Position numbers and translations under genes: made by a program. The notes beneath the pieces were generated by a model, which made no database searches, was not told the DNA's origin, and saw nothing but the letters and a program-made list of their open reading frames with translations. From NCBI GenBank assembly GCA_024998595.1, contig JACOEK010000001.1, positions 434,001 through 498,000 on the forward strand: 64,000 bases of DNA, read 5' to 3'. Position 1 is the first letter of the stretch, and the number at the start of each line of letters is the position of its first letter. Origin of the DNA: Nitrospira sp. Lineage in GTDB: Bacteria; Nitrospirota; Nitrospiria; Nitrospirales; Nitrospiraceae. Positions 55,231 to 63,561 of this stretch are shown here, piece after piece.

Positions 55231-56307
55231 GTGATGCAGGACCTTGATCTGAGCACCATCAAGCTTCTTTTGATCGATGACGAAGCCCATTGCACCAAAT
55301 TGATGGAGGCCTTTCTGCGGCAGGCCGGCTTCAGTCACTTAACCATGACCAATGATTCCCGGCAGGCCCTAGAGCTGTATAAGAAAGTGAAGCCGGATCT
55401 CGTCGCCCTTGATATGCGCATGCCACACATGGATGGTTTCGAAGTGATGCGGCAGCTGAGGGAGGTGATCCCCGCCGAGGACTATGTGCCGATTCTGATC
55501 GTGACGGGCGAGCTGGATGCGCCGACCAAGCATAAGGCGCTGGCCGATGGGGCGAACGATTTCATCAACAAGCCTGTGGATGCGATGGAAGTGGTGTTAC
55601 GAATCAAGAATCAACTGGAGACTCGTCGACTGCATCAACAGGTCCGCATGCACAACCAACATCTGGAGGCTCAGGTTCGGTTGCGCACCAAAGTTGTGGA
55701 GCAGACGCAATTGGATCTGCTCAATCGACTGGTCCTGGCCTCCGAATACCGGCACGATGAGAAGGGCGCCCATGCCTGGAGGGTGGGGCGAGTGGCCATG
55801 CTGCTGGCAGAACTGAAAGGACTGCCGCCGGAGCAGGTGGACATGATCAAAAAAACCGCTCCGCTCCATGATGTGGGAAAGATCGGCCTGCTCGATTCCA
55901 TCATTTTGAAAGAAGGCGTCTATACCCCAGCTGAATGGGAAGTGATGAAGACGCACACCAAGATCGGGTCGAAGCTCCTGGCCGACAGCCGGTCACCGCT
56001 CTTGATGATGGCGCGAGAGATTGCGTTGACGCATCATGAACGGTGGGACGGGACCGGATATCATCGTCTGAAGGATGTGCAGACACCTTTGGCAGGGCGC
56101 ATCGTGAGCCTTGCGGATGCCTTTGATGTTATGACCCATGCGTGCTCGTATAAAGCCCCACTCACCCTTGCGCAGGCGAGGGCAGAGATAGAGCGGAATG
56201 CCGGAACGCAATTTGATCCAGAGTTGAGCGCCCTGTTTCTGACGCTCATCGATCGTGAAGGCGAAAACCTCCTCGCCGACTCGACGGCCGTGCAGTTGTT
56301 TGCGTAA
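55231..56307 (+). CDS. Response regulator with HD-GYP phosphodiesterase domain
   Basis: 358 residues. Receiver domain (LLLIDDEAHC, phospho-Asp in ALDMRMPHMDG, Lys in NKPVDAM), a coiled-coil, then an HD-GYP domain with LHDVGKIG and THHERWDGTGYH, plus LADAFDVMT. HD-GYP proteins cleave cyclic-di-GMP. The signature's final Pro is His here (GYH), but the metal-binding His/Asp residues are intact. GTG 55231 with AGAAGGAG; ATG 55234 is possible. Cotranscribed with the hybrid kinase (51-nt gap). Confidence 0.87.
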   Translation: MMQDLDLSTIKLLLIDDEAHCTKLMEAFLRQAGFSHLTMTNDSRQALELYKKVKPDLVALDMRMPHMDGFEVMRQLREVIPAEDYVPILIVTGELDAPTKHKALADGANDFINKPVDAMEVVLRIKNQLETRRLHQQVRMHNQHLEAQVRLRTKVVEQTQLDLLNRLVLASEYRHDEKGAHAWRVGRVAMLLAELKGLPPEQVDMIKKTAPLHDVGKIGLLDSIILKEGVYTPAEWEVMKTHTKIGSKLLADSRSPLLMMAREIALTHHERWDGTGYHRLKDVQTPLAGRIVSLADAFDVMTHACSYKAPLTLAQARAEIERNAGTQFDPELSALFLTLIDREGENLLADSTAVQLFA

Positions 56308-56480
56308 GGCCGCTTTCTCCACCGACACAGCAGGCTACCCCATCAGGCACACGTGCCATCTTCGCCTTCCATTCAACCTCCAGCGAAGTGGGTCCTACGA
56401 AGTGATGCGCTCGCCTCTGAAGGCTCTGCGTCGTTGGAAGACCGGCCCAATCGTTATTTTCGAGTGAGGTCCCTGTCTTG

Positions 56481-57359
56481 ATGACAATGCGGATCAGATG
56501 GGCAAAAGCTCGTAGCGCGAGGTATCTCCTGGGAGGGCTCCTGCTTGCGCTGGCTGGTTGGGGTTTTTGGTGGGAGCCGGCGTCTTTGTCGACGCGGGAA
56601 TATGATCTCTCGCTGCCTGGCTGGCCTGCTTCCGCCCGCGACCTGCGCATCGCAGTATTGGCGGATCTGCATACCGGCTCGCCGCATAACGATCTCGAAA
56701 AATTGGAGGACGTGGTGCTAGCGACCAATCGCGCTCATCCGGACCTTATCCTGTTGGCCGGGGATTTCGTGATCCAGGGTGTGGTGGGTGGACATTTTGT
56801 CGAACCGGAAGCGAGCGCCAGGATTCTTCGCTCGCTGAAAGCGACGCTGGGAGTGTATGCGGTGTTAGGAAACCATGATTGGTGGCTCGACGGGGCCCGT
56901 GTACGAAAGGCGCTTGAAGCTGAGGGTATTCCGGTTCTGGAGGATCGGGCCATCCCGCTCCTGTTCAACCGGACGCCGATCTGGTTGGCCGGGGTCAGCG
57001 ATTTTTGGGAAGCGGCGCATGATGTGCGCCGGGCGTTGAAGGGTGTAGATGAGGCGAGTCCGTTGCTCGTCGTCACGCACAATCCGGATGTGTTTCCCGA
57101 GATCCCGAAGCGGGTGGCGCTGACGATCGCCGGCCATACGCATGGCGGACAGGTTGCGCTGCCAGGATTGGGTAGACCTGTTGTGCCATCTCAGTTCGGA
57201 GAACGCTACGCCATCGGACATATCGTCGAAGGAGGTCGTCATTTATTCGTGAGCACCGGTATCGGCACCAGTATTCTGCCCGTTCGCTTCCGGGTCCCGC
57301 CGGAAATATCGATTCTCACCATCCGCTCCGCGGTTCCCCTCAGTCAGCCCTCATCGTGA
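56481..57359 (+). CDS. Membrane-anchored metallophosphoesterase
   Basis: 292 residues. N-terminal anchor (ARYLLGGLLLALAGWGFWW), then calcineurin-fold motifs ADLHTGS (D, H), LAGDFV (D), GNHDWW (N, H), THNPD (H) and IAGHTHGGQ (HxH). This is the YkuE/LpxG-like class that hydrolyses phosphodiesters, in some bacteria UDP-diacylglucosamine in lipid A synthesis. ATG 56481, with TTG 56478 just before it. The 3' end lies 62 nt before nikR. Confidence 0.85.
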   Translation: MTMRIRWAKARSARYLLGGLLLALAGWGFWWEPASLSTREYDLSLPGWPASARDLRIAVLADLHTGSPHNDLEKLEDVVLATNRAHPDLILLAGDFVIQGVVGGHFVEPEASARILRSLKATLGVYAVLGNHDWWLDGARVRKALEAEGIPVLEDRAIPLLFNRTPIWLAGVSDFWEAAHDVRRALKGVDEASPLLVVTHNPDVFPEIPKRVALTIAGHTHGGQVALPGLGRPVVPSQFGERYAIGHIVEGGRHLFVSTGIGTSILPVRFRVPPEISILTIRSAVPLSQPSS

Positions 57360-57406
57360 TTGACGCCTCCTCCATATCGGTGCTACAAAATTGTCTTTTG
57401 TAGCAC
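57360..57406 (+). promoter_or_regulatory. nikR promoter with NikR-type operator
   Basis: Operator GTGCTAC-N13-GTAGCAC (57380-57406), a perfect palindrome extended to 11-bp arms around a 5-nt centre. It matches the form GTGTTAC-N13/14-GTAACAC known for NikR in several bacteria. A promoter TTGACG (57360), 18-nt spacer, TACAAA (57384) places the operator over the -10 and start site, as expected for nickel-dependent repression. Confidence 0.8.
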
Positions 57407-57421
57407 GATGAAGGGAGGGGC

Positions 57422-57838
57422 ATGGAAACACTCGCGCGATTCGGCGTCTCACTCGACCGGCATCTTCTCTTGGAATTCGACCGTCTGATCGAGCGGCGGA
57501 AGTACACCAATCGCTCCGAGGCGATTCGCGATCTGATTCGGGACAGCCTGGTCGGTCAGGAGTGGGACGAGAACAAGGAAACGGTGGCGACGATCACCTT
57601 TGTCTACGACCATCACGTGCCGGATCTCGCCCGAAAGCTCGTCCACATTCAGCATGATTTTCAGGGCCACATCATGGCCGGGATGCATGTGCATCTCGAC
57701 CATGATCATTGCCTGGAGGTCCTGGTGGCGCGGGGTAAAGGCGCCGCCATCCGCAAAGTCGCCGACGCATTGCTCAGTGTTAAAGGTGTGAAGCACGGCA
57801 AGCTGACGATGACGACGACCGGTAAGGGACTGCGGTGA
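57422..57838 (+). CDS. nikR: Nickel-responsive regulator NikR
   Basis: 138 residues. N-terminal ribbon-helix-helix (ARFGVSLDRHLLLEFDRLIERRKYTNRSEAIRDLIRD) and C-terminal ACT-like metal domain. Nickel ligands align with E. coli NikR at an offset of two: His78, His89, His91 and Cys97 (HDFQGHIMAGMHVHLDHDHC). Represses nickel uptake when nickel is sufficient. ATG 57422 with GGGAGGGG upstream. Seven nt before a TonB-dependent receptor gene, giving an autoregulated nikR-receptor operon. Confidence 0.95.
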   Translation: METLARFGVSLDRHLLLEFDRLIERRKYTNRSEAIRDLIRDSLVGQEWDENKETVATITFVYDHHVPDLARKLVHIQHDFQGHIMAGMHVHLDHDHCLEVLVARGKGAAIRKVADALLSVKGVKHGKLTMTTTGKGLR

Positions 57839-57845
57839 GCCGTCA

Positions 57846-59891
57846 GTGACTGGTGCGCTTCGCTTCCTCGTGGTCATGTTCGGTCTGATCTTCTGGACTG
57901 CTCCTCTTGGCGCTCATGATCCGGACGCCTTGGATCTGGAGGTGCCGGAAGTCCAAGTCTCTGCCGATCGGCCGGTGGCAGCGTCCTCCCAACAGTTCAT
58001 TCCCGACAAGGAATATCTCATGCAGCCGCAGGGCCGTCCGGCCCAGGTATTGCGGCTGATCCCCGGGTTCATCGCGGTGGAACATTCGGGCGGGGCCGGA
58101 AAGGCCGATCAGTACTTCCTGCGCGGGTTCGATGCCGACCATGGGACCGATGTCGCGTTTTTCACTGACGGGATGCCGATCAATTTTCGAAGCCATGCCC
58201 ACGGGCAGGGTTATACCGACCTGAACTTCATCATTCCGGAAACCATTGAAGGCGTGGATGTCTACAAGGGCGCGTATCTTCCGGAGTATGGGGACTTCGC
58301 CACGGCAGGCGCGGTGAACTTCCGCACCCGGGAAGTGGTGAAGGAAGGCCTCGTGCAGTCAGCCGCTGGACAGTTCAACACCCAGCGGCATCTCCTGATG
58401 TTGTCACCGACAAAAGATGCGGTGCGGACCCTGTTCGCGGCCGAGGGCTACTACACCGACGGCTCGTTCCAGAACGACAATCGGTATTTCCGGGGTAACC
58501 TGCTGGGCAAAGCGACGATGAACCCGCTCGGGCGCGATGAGTTGGTCATCACCGGCACCTTTCAGAAGTCGCAGTGGAACGGTTCGGGCGAGATTCCGTT
58601 GCGGGCCGTGCATGATGGATCGCTTGACCGGTTCGGCTCCATCGATCCGAGCGAAGGCGGCAAGACCATCCGTAGCACCGGACGAATCAACTACCATTAC
58701 GACACGCAGTCGGGCGGCCGCTTCTTCGCCAATGCCTATGCCCAGTATTACCGGTTCGAGCTCTTTACGAATTTCACCTTCTTTCTCAACGATCCGGTCA
58801 ATGGCGACGGGTTTCAGCAATCGGACCGGCGCGTGGTGTATGGCGGCGACCTAGGGTATCGCCACAGCGGCCATCTCTTCGACATGGATGCCGCGGCTAC
58901 GGTTGGTGTGCAGGCGAGGATCGACGATATCCATACGCGTCTGGGGCCGCAAGTGCGACGGGTGCCCCTAGGGACGACCGTGGACAGCAGCATTTTCGAA
59001 GCCTCCTATGCGCCGTTCCTCAAACTTGAACTGCAACCAACGCCTTGGTTGCGGCTGGCCGGAGGTGTCCGCACGGAAGTCTTCACCTTCGATGTACGAA
59101 ACCGCTGTGCAACCTGCACGGAACAGCCGGCCGGCAATACCAGCTCAGGGCTCGTACTACCGAAGATGAATGTCATCCTGGGGCCTTGGTTCAGGACGGA
59201 ATTCTTTGCCAACTATGGCGAGGGATATCACAGCAACGATGCTCGTTCAGCCGTGGCGCAAGCCGCGTCACCTTTGGCGCGGGCGAGGAATTATGAGGTC
59301 GGGGTTCGGTCGAAACCCTGGGGCCCCGATGGAGTTGAACTGATCGCCACCCTCTGGGCGCTGGATTTGAAACAGGAACTCGTCTTCGTGGGAGATGCTG
59401 GGACGACGGAGATTCGTGGCGCCTCGCGCCGGCGTGGGATGGAAGTCGCCGCGCGCGGCCAGCTCTGGGGGCCGCTCTACTTCAACGGCAGCGTGACCTG
59501 GACCAAAGCGGAATTCACCAACGGGGATGCGATTCCACTGGCTCCGGAAGTGACGGCCTATGGTGCGTTGCTGTTGCGCTGGCCGGAAGGACTGACTTCC
59601 CAGATCCAGGCAACCTATCTCGGCATCCGGCCCCTGGTTGAAGACCGTAGCGTCAAGGCGCCGTCCTGGACCACATTCGACCTTTCGGAACGGTACCAAC
59701 TTCCAGTGAAGCTGCCGCACGGTCGGCTGGAAGCTTTCCTCTTCGTGCAGAATCTGTTCAATGCGAAGTGGGAGCAGGCCACGTTTTTCTTTGATTCCCG
59801 TCTGCGCAATGAAGCGGCTGGTGTCGCGGATACCCATTTCGTTCCGGGAAATCCGAGATTCGTGATGGCTGGCCTCGCCTGGTACTTCTGA
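57846..59891 (+). CDS. TonB-dependent receptor (5), probable NikR-controlled nickel receptor
   Basis: 681 residues from GTG 57846. Signal peptide (LVVMFGLIFWTAPLGA) and HDPDAL, a TonB-box-like VPEVQVSADRP, plug (VLRLIPGFIAVEHSGGAGKADQYFLRGFDADHGTDVAFFTDGMPIN, RSHAHGQGYTDLNFIIPE) and a barrel ending in VMAGLAWYF. His-rich plug segments could help metal recognition. Co-transcribed with nikR; NikR-controlled TonB receptors for nickel are known from Helicobacter. The assignment to nickel rests on this context. Confidence 0.85.
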   Translation: MTGALRFLVVMFGLIFWTAPLGAHDPDALDLEVPEVQVSADRPVAASSQQFIPDKEYLMQPQGRPAQVLRLIPGFIAVEHSGGAGKADQYFLRGFDADHGTDVAFFTDGMPINFRSHAHGQGYTDLNFIIPETIEGVDVYKGAYLPEYGDFATAGAVNFRTREVVKEGLVQSAAGQFNTQRHLLMLSPTKDAVRTLFAAEGYYTDGSFQNDNRYFRGNLLGKATMNPLGRDELVITGTFQKSQWNGSGEIPLRAVHDGSLDRFGSIDPSEGGKTIRSTGRINYHYDTQSGGRFFANAYAQYYRFELFTNFTFFLNDPVNGDGFQQSDRRVVYGGDLGYRHSGHLFDMDAAATVGVQARIDDIHTRLGPQVRRVPLGTTVDSSIFEASYAPFLKLELQPTPWLRLAGGVRTEVFTFDVRNRCATCTEQPAGNTSSGLVLPKMNVILGPWFRTEFFANYGEGYHSNDARSAVAQAASPLARARNYEVGVRSKPWGPDGVELIATLWALDLKQELVFVGDAGTTEIRGASRRRGMEVAARGQLWGPLYFNGSVTWTKAEFTNGDAIPLAPEVTAYGALLLRWPEGLTSQIQATYLGIRPLVEDRSVKAPSWTTFDLSERYQLPVKLPHGRLEAFLFVQNLFNAKWEQATFFFDSRLRNEAAGVADTHFVPGNPRFVMAGLAWYF

Positions 59892-60017
59892 CAGGCTGCT
59901 GAAAATGCCCGCCAGCTTCGTTCTCGCCTCGGCATCATCCTCAACGTAGCCGAGAGGCTACGCCTCCGGTGCTGCCGTCGGCTGCGGCCTTGCTGGACAG
60001 ACATGTTGAACAGCCCG
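59892..60017. repeat. Dispersed palindromic repeat, second copy
   Basis: Left end CAGGCTGCTGAAAATG (59892) pairs imperfectly with CATGTTGAACAGCCCG (60002-60017). Inside are the hairpin CGTAGCC/GGCTACG (59945-59962) and GGCCTTGCTGGAC, also found in the repeat at 48662. About 126 bp, intergenic, no coding capacity. Between the receptor stop and the DNA glycosylase gene; the remaining ~210 nt up to 60229 show nothing I can assign. Confidence 0.7.
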
Positions 60018-60229
60018 TCCTCCATGACTTGATCTGACTGGAATGAGGTAGGTTTGCGGGCTTGTTGGAGTGTCGTTTTGAGCCGGTACGCCAGGGGGAA
60101 CGACTGGAACTCCCTACTGCCATTGGTCCCGGCCTTGCTAAAGCGACATTTGAGCAGGCCACGGATTGAAAGTGAGGGGCATCGGCATTTACGATTTGAC
60201 CTCGTTCGGATACCTGCTTTGGAGCGGCC

Positions 60230-60805
60230 ATGATTCTTCCTCGTGACTATTTCGATCGACCGACCCTCGATGTGGCTCGTTCTCTGGTTGGGAAGTATCT
60301 CGTGCGGGAGAAGAGCGGCGGACTTATCTCCGGACGCATTATCGAAGTCGAGGCCTATATCGGCCAGGAGGATAAGGCCTGCCATGCCTCGAAAGGGCGG
60401 ACGGCACGGACCGACGTGTTGTTCGGGCCGCCGGGACATGCCTACGTCTACCTGTGTTACGGCATGTACGAAATGCTGAATGTGGTGACGGAGCAGGAAG
60501 GATTTCCGGCAGCAATCCTACTGCGGGCAGTGGAATGCGAAGACAGGTTAATCGATGGGCCTGGGCGCCTGACTCGCGCCTTCGACATCGACCGCCGCTT
60601 GAATCGTTTTGATCTGACGCTCGGTCAGTCTCTGTGGTTTGAGGATCGCGGCGAGGTCATCTCGACCGGCGTGCTGAATACCCATCCGCGAATCGGTGTG
60701 GATTATGCCGGGGAGTGGGCTCACAAGCCGTGGCGGTTTCGTCTGACGACGCAGACGTCCAAGCCTCGCCGTAGCACCGTTAACGCATCTCCCCTCAAGA
60801 AATAA
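60230..60805 (+). CDS. 3-methyladenine DNA glycosylase, MPG/AAG family
   Basis: 191 residues. Excises alkylated and deaminated purines in base-excision repair. Family motifs are all present: RDYFDRPTLDVARSLVGKYL, IIEVEAYIGQEDKACHASKGRTARTDVLFGPPGHAYVYLCYGMY and NVVTEQEGFPAAILLRA; the catalytic Glu lies in VEAYIG. ATG 60230. Stands alone after a palindromic repeat; a terminator follows. Confidence 0.92.
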   Translation: MILPRDYFDRPTLDVARSLVGKYLVREKSGGLISGRIIEVEAYIGQEDKACHASKGRTARTDVLFGPPGHAYVYLCYGMYEMLNVVTEQEGFPAAILLRAVECEDRLIDGPGRLTRAFDIDRRLNRFDLTLGQSLWFEDRGEVISTGVLNTHPRIGVDYAGEWAHKPWRFRLTTQTSKPRRSTVNASPLKK

Positions 60806-60807
60806 AA

Positions 60808-60836
60808 AAGGGGAAGCCGGTGTGCGGCTTCCCCTT
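60808..60836. terminator. Bidirectional terminator
   Basis: AAGGGGAAGCCG, 5-nt loop, CGGCTTCCCCTT: 12-bp perfect stem with an A-run on its left (a T-run for the minus strand). It separates the convergent glycosylase (+) and small secreted protein (-) genes. Confidence 0.8.
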
Positions 60837-60864
60837 CGTAGAACGAAGTCGAGAGAATCACTAC

Positions 60865-61230
60865 CTAGTCGATCTTGCGCTCGCCGGTGATCTTGGTCGC
60901 GGAGGTCACAGGCGGCTCGATCTTGATCTGGGGTCCCTGCACGTTCGGCAAGCGGCCTGCGCCCTGGCCTTCAGTGATCCGCGCATTATCCGTCTTGGTC
61001 AACTTCTGTTCGGCATGCTTGGTGGATTCAAAGGACTTCAACAAGGTGGATTCACCGCGCGCGTCCTTTTGTCCCGGATCATTGGCCGTCGGCTGTCCGT
61101 TCACCGGGCTGCCGTCATTCTTCATCGGATAACCTTCGTGCTTCGGCAACAGCGCCGGGTTTGCGGAGGCCATCGAACACATGAACAGTACACCTGCAAG
61201 GGTCGCGACGCTGCCGATCACGAGTTTCAT
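60865..61230 (-). CDS. Small secreted protein of unknown function
   Basis: 121 residues with a signal peptide (LVIGSVATLAGVLFMCSMASA). The mature part is hydrophilic, rich in Pro, Gly, Asn and Lys (LLPKHEGYPMKNDGSPVNGQPTANDPGQKD), and has no Cys; likely little regular structure. ATG 61230 with AAAGGAG. Driven by its own promoter at 61306. I do not recognise the family; it may be lineage-specific. Confidence 0.7.
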   Translation of the reverse strand: MKLVIGSVATLAGVLFMCSMASANPALLPKHEGYPMKNDGSPVNGQPTANDPGQKDARGESTLLKSFESTKHAEQKLTKTDNARITEGQGAGRLPNVQGPQIKIEPPVTSATKITGERKID

Positions 61231-61305
61231 ACCCCTACTCCTTTGAAAGAATGTGAAAGTATGGTGGTCGAGTATATAGACGTTAAAAGCCTTAAGAGTG
61301 CCGGA

Positions 61306-61334
61306 ATCTTAGCTTCCTGAAGAAGCCGTGTCAA
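61306..61334 (-). promoter_or_regulatory. Sigma70-like promoter for the small secreted protein
   Basis: On the minus strand: perfect TTGACA, 17-nt spacer, TAAGAT. Predicted start ~61299, giving a 69-nt leader. Confidence 0.75.
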
Positions 61335-61456
61335 GAATAAAGGGGGGAGGGGAGTGGGTGGTCATGAGGCCATCCAGTTGCTCGCAGACCGCGCACAATC
61401 GGAATGTGCTCGGCCCATGCGCGCGACTGGCCGGACCCAGGAGGTGAGGCTATTTG

Positions 61457-61534
61457 ATGCAGATGGAAAACGCGCTCAGGGATCGGTTGCGAGAGATACA
61501 ACCTTCGAATCGTGAAAAGCGAAAGCCGAATTAG
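61457..61534 (+). CDS. Possible 25-residue peptide with a very strong ribosome site
   Basis: ATG 61457 follows AGGAGGTGA, close to a perfect anti-Shine-Dalgarno match, at 9 nt. The peptide is MQMENALRDRLREIQP followed by a short basic tail: amphipathic and basic. It ends overlapping the stop of the convergent histidine kinase gene. No promoter was identified and the coding statistics of such a short frame mean little; it may be chance. Confidence 0.2.
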   Translation: MQMENALRDRLREIQPSNREKRKPN

Positions 61535-63360
61535 GATGCGGCGGTGGGGCGACGCGGCGGTCGGCGTCCCCGTCCTCGATAGCGGTGCGCGGGGCCGCGG
61601 CTGACACCAGGCAGGCGAATGGTCACCGTGGTGCCTTCGCCGGGGGTTCCGGAAATGCCGATGCTGCCCTGGTGTTCTTCGACGATCTTTTTCACCGTCG
61701 CGAGACCCAGACCGGTGCCTGAGCGCTTCGTCGTGAAGAACGGTTCGAACACCTTGTCGATATGTTCCGGCGGGATTGGCGCCCCGTTATTCTTGATCAG
61801 GATTTGGACTTCCAGATGTTTTCCGGCCCGCTGGTTGCTCATGGTGATCGTCAGGATGCCGCCGGGGGTCATGGCCTCGATCGCATTTTTGAAAATGCTG
61901 AGGAAGACCTGCTGCATCTTGGCTTCATCGGCACGTACCGGGGCGAGGAGGCCGGGATATTCTTTCACCACCTGAATGCGAGTCGCTTCCAGTTCGGTGG
62001 CGACCACGGTCAGCGCGTTTTCCACCATTTCAGGGACGCGACAGAGTCGGCGCGTGAGATCCAGCGGTTTGGCAAAATCCAGGATTTCGTTCAGAATCGC
62101 TTCGATACGGATCAGGTCTCGCATCGCGTTCTCGACACGGGTCTGCGGGTCGAAATCGAGAATGCCTTCCGCCGTGACCTCTTCCAACTGCGCGCGAATG
62201 GAGCCCAACGGCTCTCTAATTTCAGTCGCGAGGAAGGCGCTGAACTCTCCGATAGCGGCCTGCCGTTCCTGCTTTCTGATCACCGGCTCAGCCGAAATCA
62301 GCGTCGCGGAACCTGCTTCGGAATCGGCTGCCCCTTCGGCTTTAGGTGCACCTGCCGGTGCCGCGGGTGCAGCCTGGAGCAGATCGACCAACTTGAGGTT
62401 GATCGGTTCGAGCAAGCGGGCATCGGTCACCGCGTATCGGTCTGCTTCTTTGGAGGCGAGCGTGATGGTTCCACCGACCTGACCGCGCAAAAAGAAGGGC
62501 AGAACCAACGACGACTGGAAACGGTCTTTATACAAATGCTTGTGATCGAGAAAGCGGCCCTGGGTGGAGGCGAGGTCATGGTCGACTCTCGGCTTCCGGT
62601 GTCGCACCACCCATCCGGCGGCGGAGGCATCGAGCGTCAGGCGCTGGCCGGCTTTGAGATCCTTCTTCTGGTCTTTGGGGTCGGTCTTTTGTTCCCCGGC
62701 GATTCCCAAGACTTCCACGTTGCCGGCAAGCGGGTCATAGGCCCCGATCCAGGCGCGATCGAATGCCAGGGTTTGGCTCAGCTCATTCAGCAGTACCACG
62801 ATCTTGCCCTGGATCTCCGGCGTCGCGTGGGAGGTCGGGGCAGTGTAGACATCCGGCGCGGCAATGACCGGTTGTGGTTCCTGCACCACCAGCGGGCGGC
62901 TGAGCAGCACATTGAGATCAAAAAGGCTGTCGCGTTCGAGAGCTTTGGTAATGTCGTCGCCGGTCTGCTCCAGCATCGTCTTATCTTTTTTGGCATAGAC
63001 GGCGTTGTCTTTCCGTCCGATGACCAAAAAACCATACGTGCGGTTGCGGTGGCGAAGCGGTACCCCGAGGAGTGACTTAGCGCCCGGCGTGATCAGACGC
63101 AGGCGCATGGTGCGCGAGGCTTCGGGATCATTGCCGACGGGAACGGCGGTCAAGACTTTCTGCGAGGACAGCGTGCGAGCAATCGATTGGACGTCGCGTG
63201 GCGTAAACCCGCGATGCACCTGTGTGGTCAACGGACCCTGTTCCTGGTGGAAAATTGCCACCAGCGCGGCATCGGCCGGCAATCCGTTCAGGACGGAGGT
63301 CAGGGTGCGTTGAAGATGGGTTTCCGCTGCGGCTTTCGCTGGTTCGACTGGAGGACTCAT
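61531..63360 (-). CDS. GAF-domain histidine-kinase-like protein without the phospho-His
   Basis: 609 residues, cytoplasmic. Two GAF-type domains (residues ~15-140 and ~180-330), an Ala/Pro-rich linker, a HisKA-like dimerisation segment and an HATPase domain with N-box IFKNAIEAM, PFFTTKRSGTGLGLATV. In the HisKA segment the usual HEIRxPL reads ATEIREPL, with Thr (codon ACT) in place of His, so autophosphorylation on His is not expected. Ends in a basic RGRGRRPPRRP tail. ATG 63360; promoter at 63518. May act as a sensor ATPase or a partner of another kinase. Confidence 0.8.
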   Translation of the reverse strand: MSPPVEPAKAAAETHLQRTLTSVLNGLPADAALVAIFHQEQGPLTTQVHRGFTPRDVQSIARTLSSQKVLTAVPVGNDPEASRTMRLRLITPGAKSLLGVPLRHRNRTYGFLVIGRKDNAVYAKKDKTMLEQTGDDITKALERDSLFDLNVLLSRPLVVQEPQPVIAAPDVYTAPTSHATPEIQGKIVVLLNELSQTLAFDRAWIGAYDPLAGNVEVLGIAGEQKTDPKDQKKDLKAGQRLTLDASAAGWVVRHRKPRVDHDLASTQGRFLDHKHLYKDRFQSSLVLPFFLRGQVGGTITLASKEADRYAVTDARLLEPINLKLVDLLQAAPAAPAGAPKAEGAADSEAGSATLISAEPVIRKQERQAAIGEFSAFLATEIREPLGSIRAQLEEVTAEGILDFDPQTRVENAMRDLIRIEAILNEILDFAKPLDLTRRLCRVPEMVENALTVVATELEATRIQVVKEYPGLLAPVRADEAKMQQVFLSIFKNAIEAMTPGGILTITMSNQRAGKHLEVQILIKNNGAPIPPEHIDKVFEPFFTTKRSGTGLGLATVKKIVEEHQGSIGISGTPGEGTTVTIRLPGVSRGPAHRYRGRGRRPPRRPTAAS

Positions 63361-63517
63361 CGACCTCTATGCAGAATGCTCCCGACCATGCAAGGGGGTC
63401 GCGATTGTCGATCGGGGCGTGTGCCGCTGATCGTGAACCATGACCCGCTGTACGTTCGAAACACGATGCTCGTTATAGGTTGTGCGCTCTCCGCGTGAAG
63501 ATCGAGCGTCGGGGCGC

Positions 63518-63546
63518 ATTGTAACAGTCATATCAGCGTAACTCAA
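63518..63546 (-). promoter_or_regulatory. Sigma70-like promoter for the GAF kinase-like gene
   Basis: On the minus strand: TTGAGT, 17-nt spacer, TACAAT. Predicted start ~63511, giving a ~150-nt leader. Confidence 0.65.
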
Positions 63547-63561
63547 GGAAAGACGCAGCGC

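Noticed and set aside
57380-57406. The nikR palindrome as a terminator for the metallophosphoesterase gene
   Set aside because: The arms are AT-rich towards the centre, no T-run follows, and the fit to a NikR operator over a promoter is much better.
60018-60229. Remnant of a mobile gene between the repeat and the DNA glycosylase gene
   Set aside because: No recognisable protein fragment in any frame.
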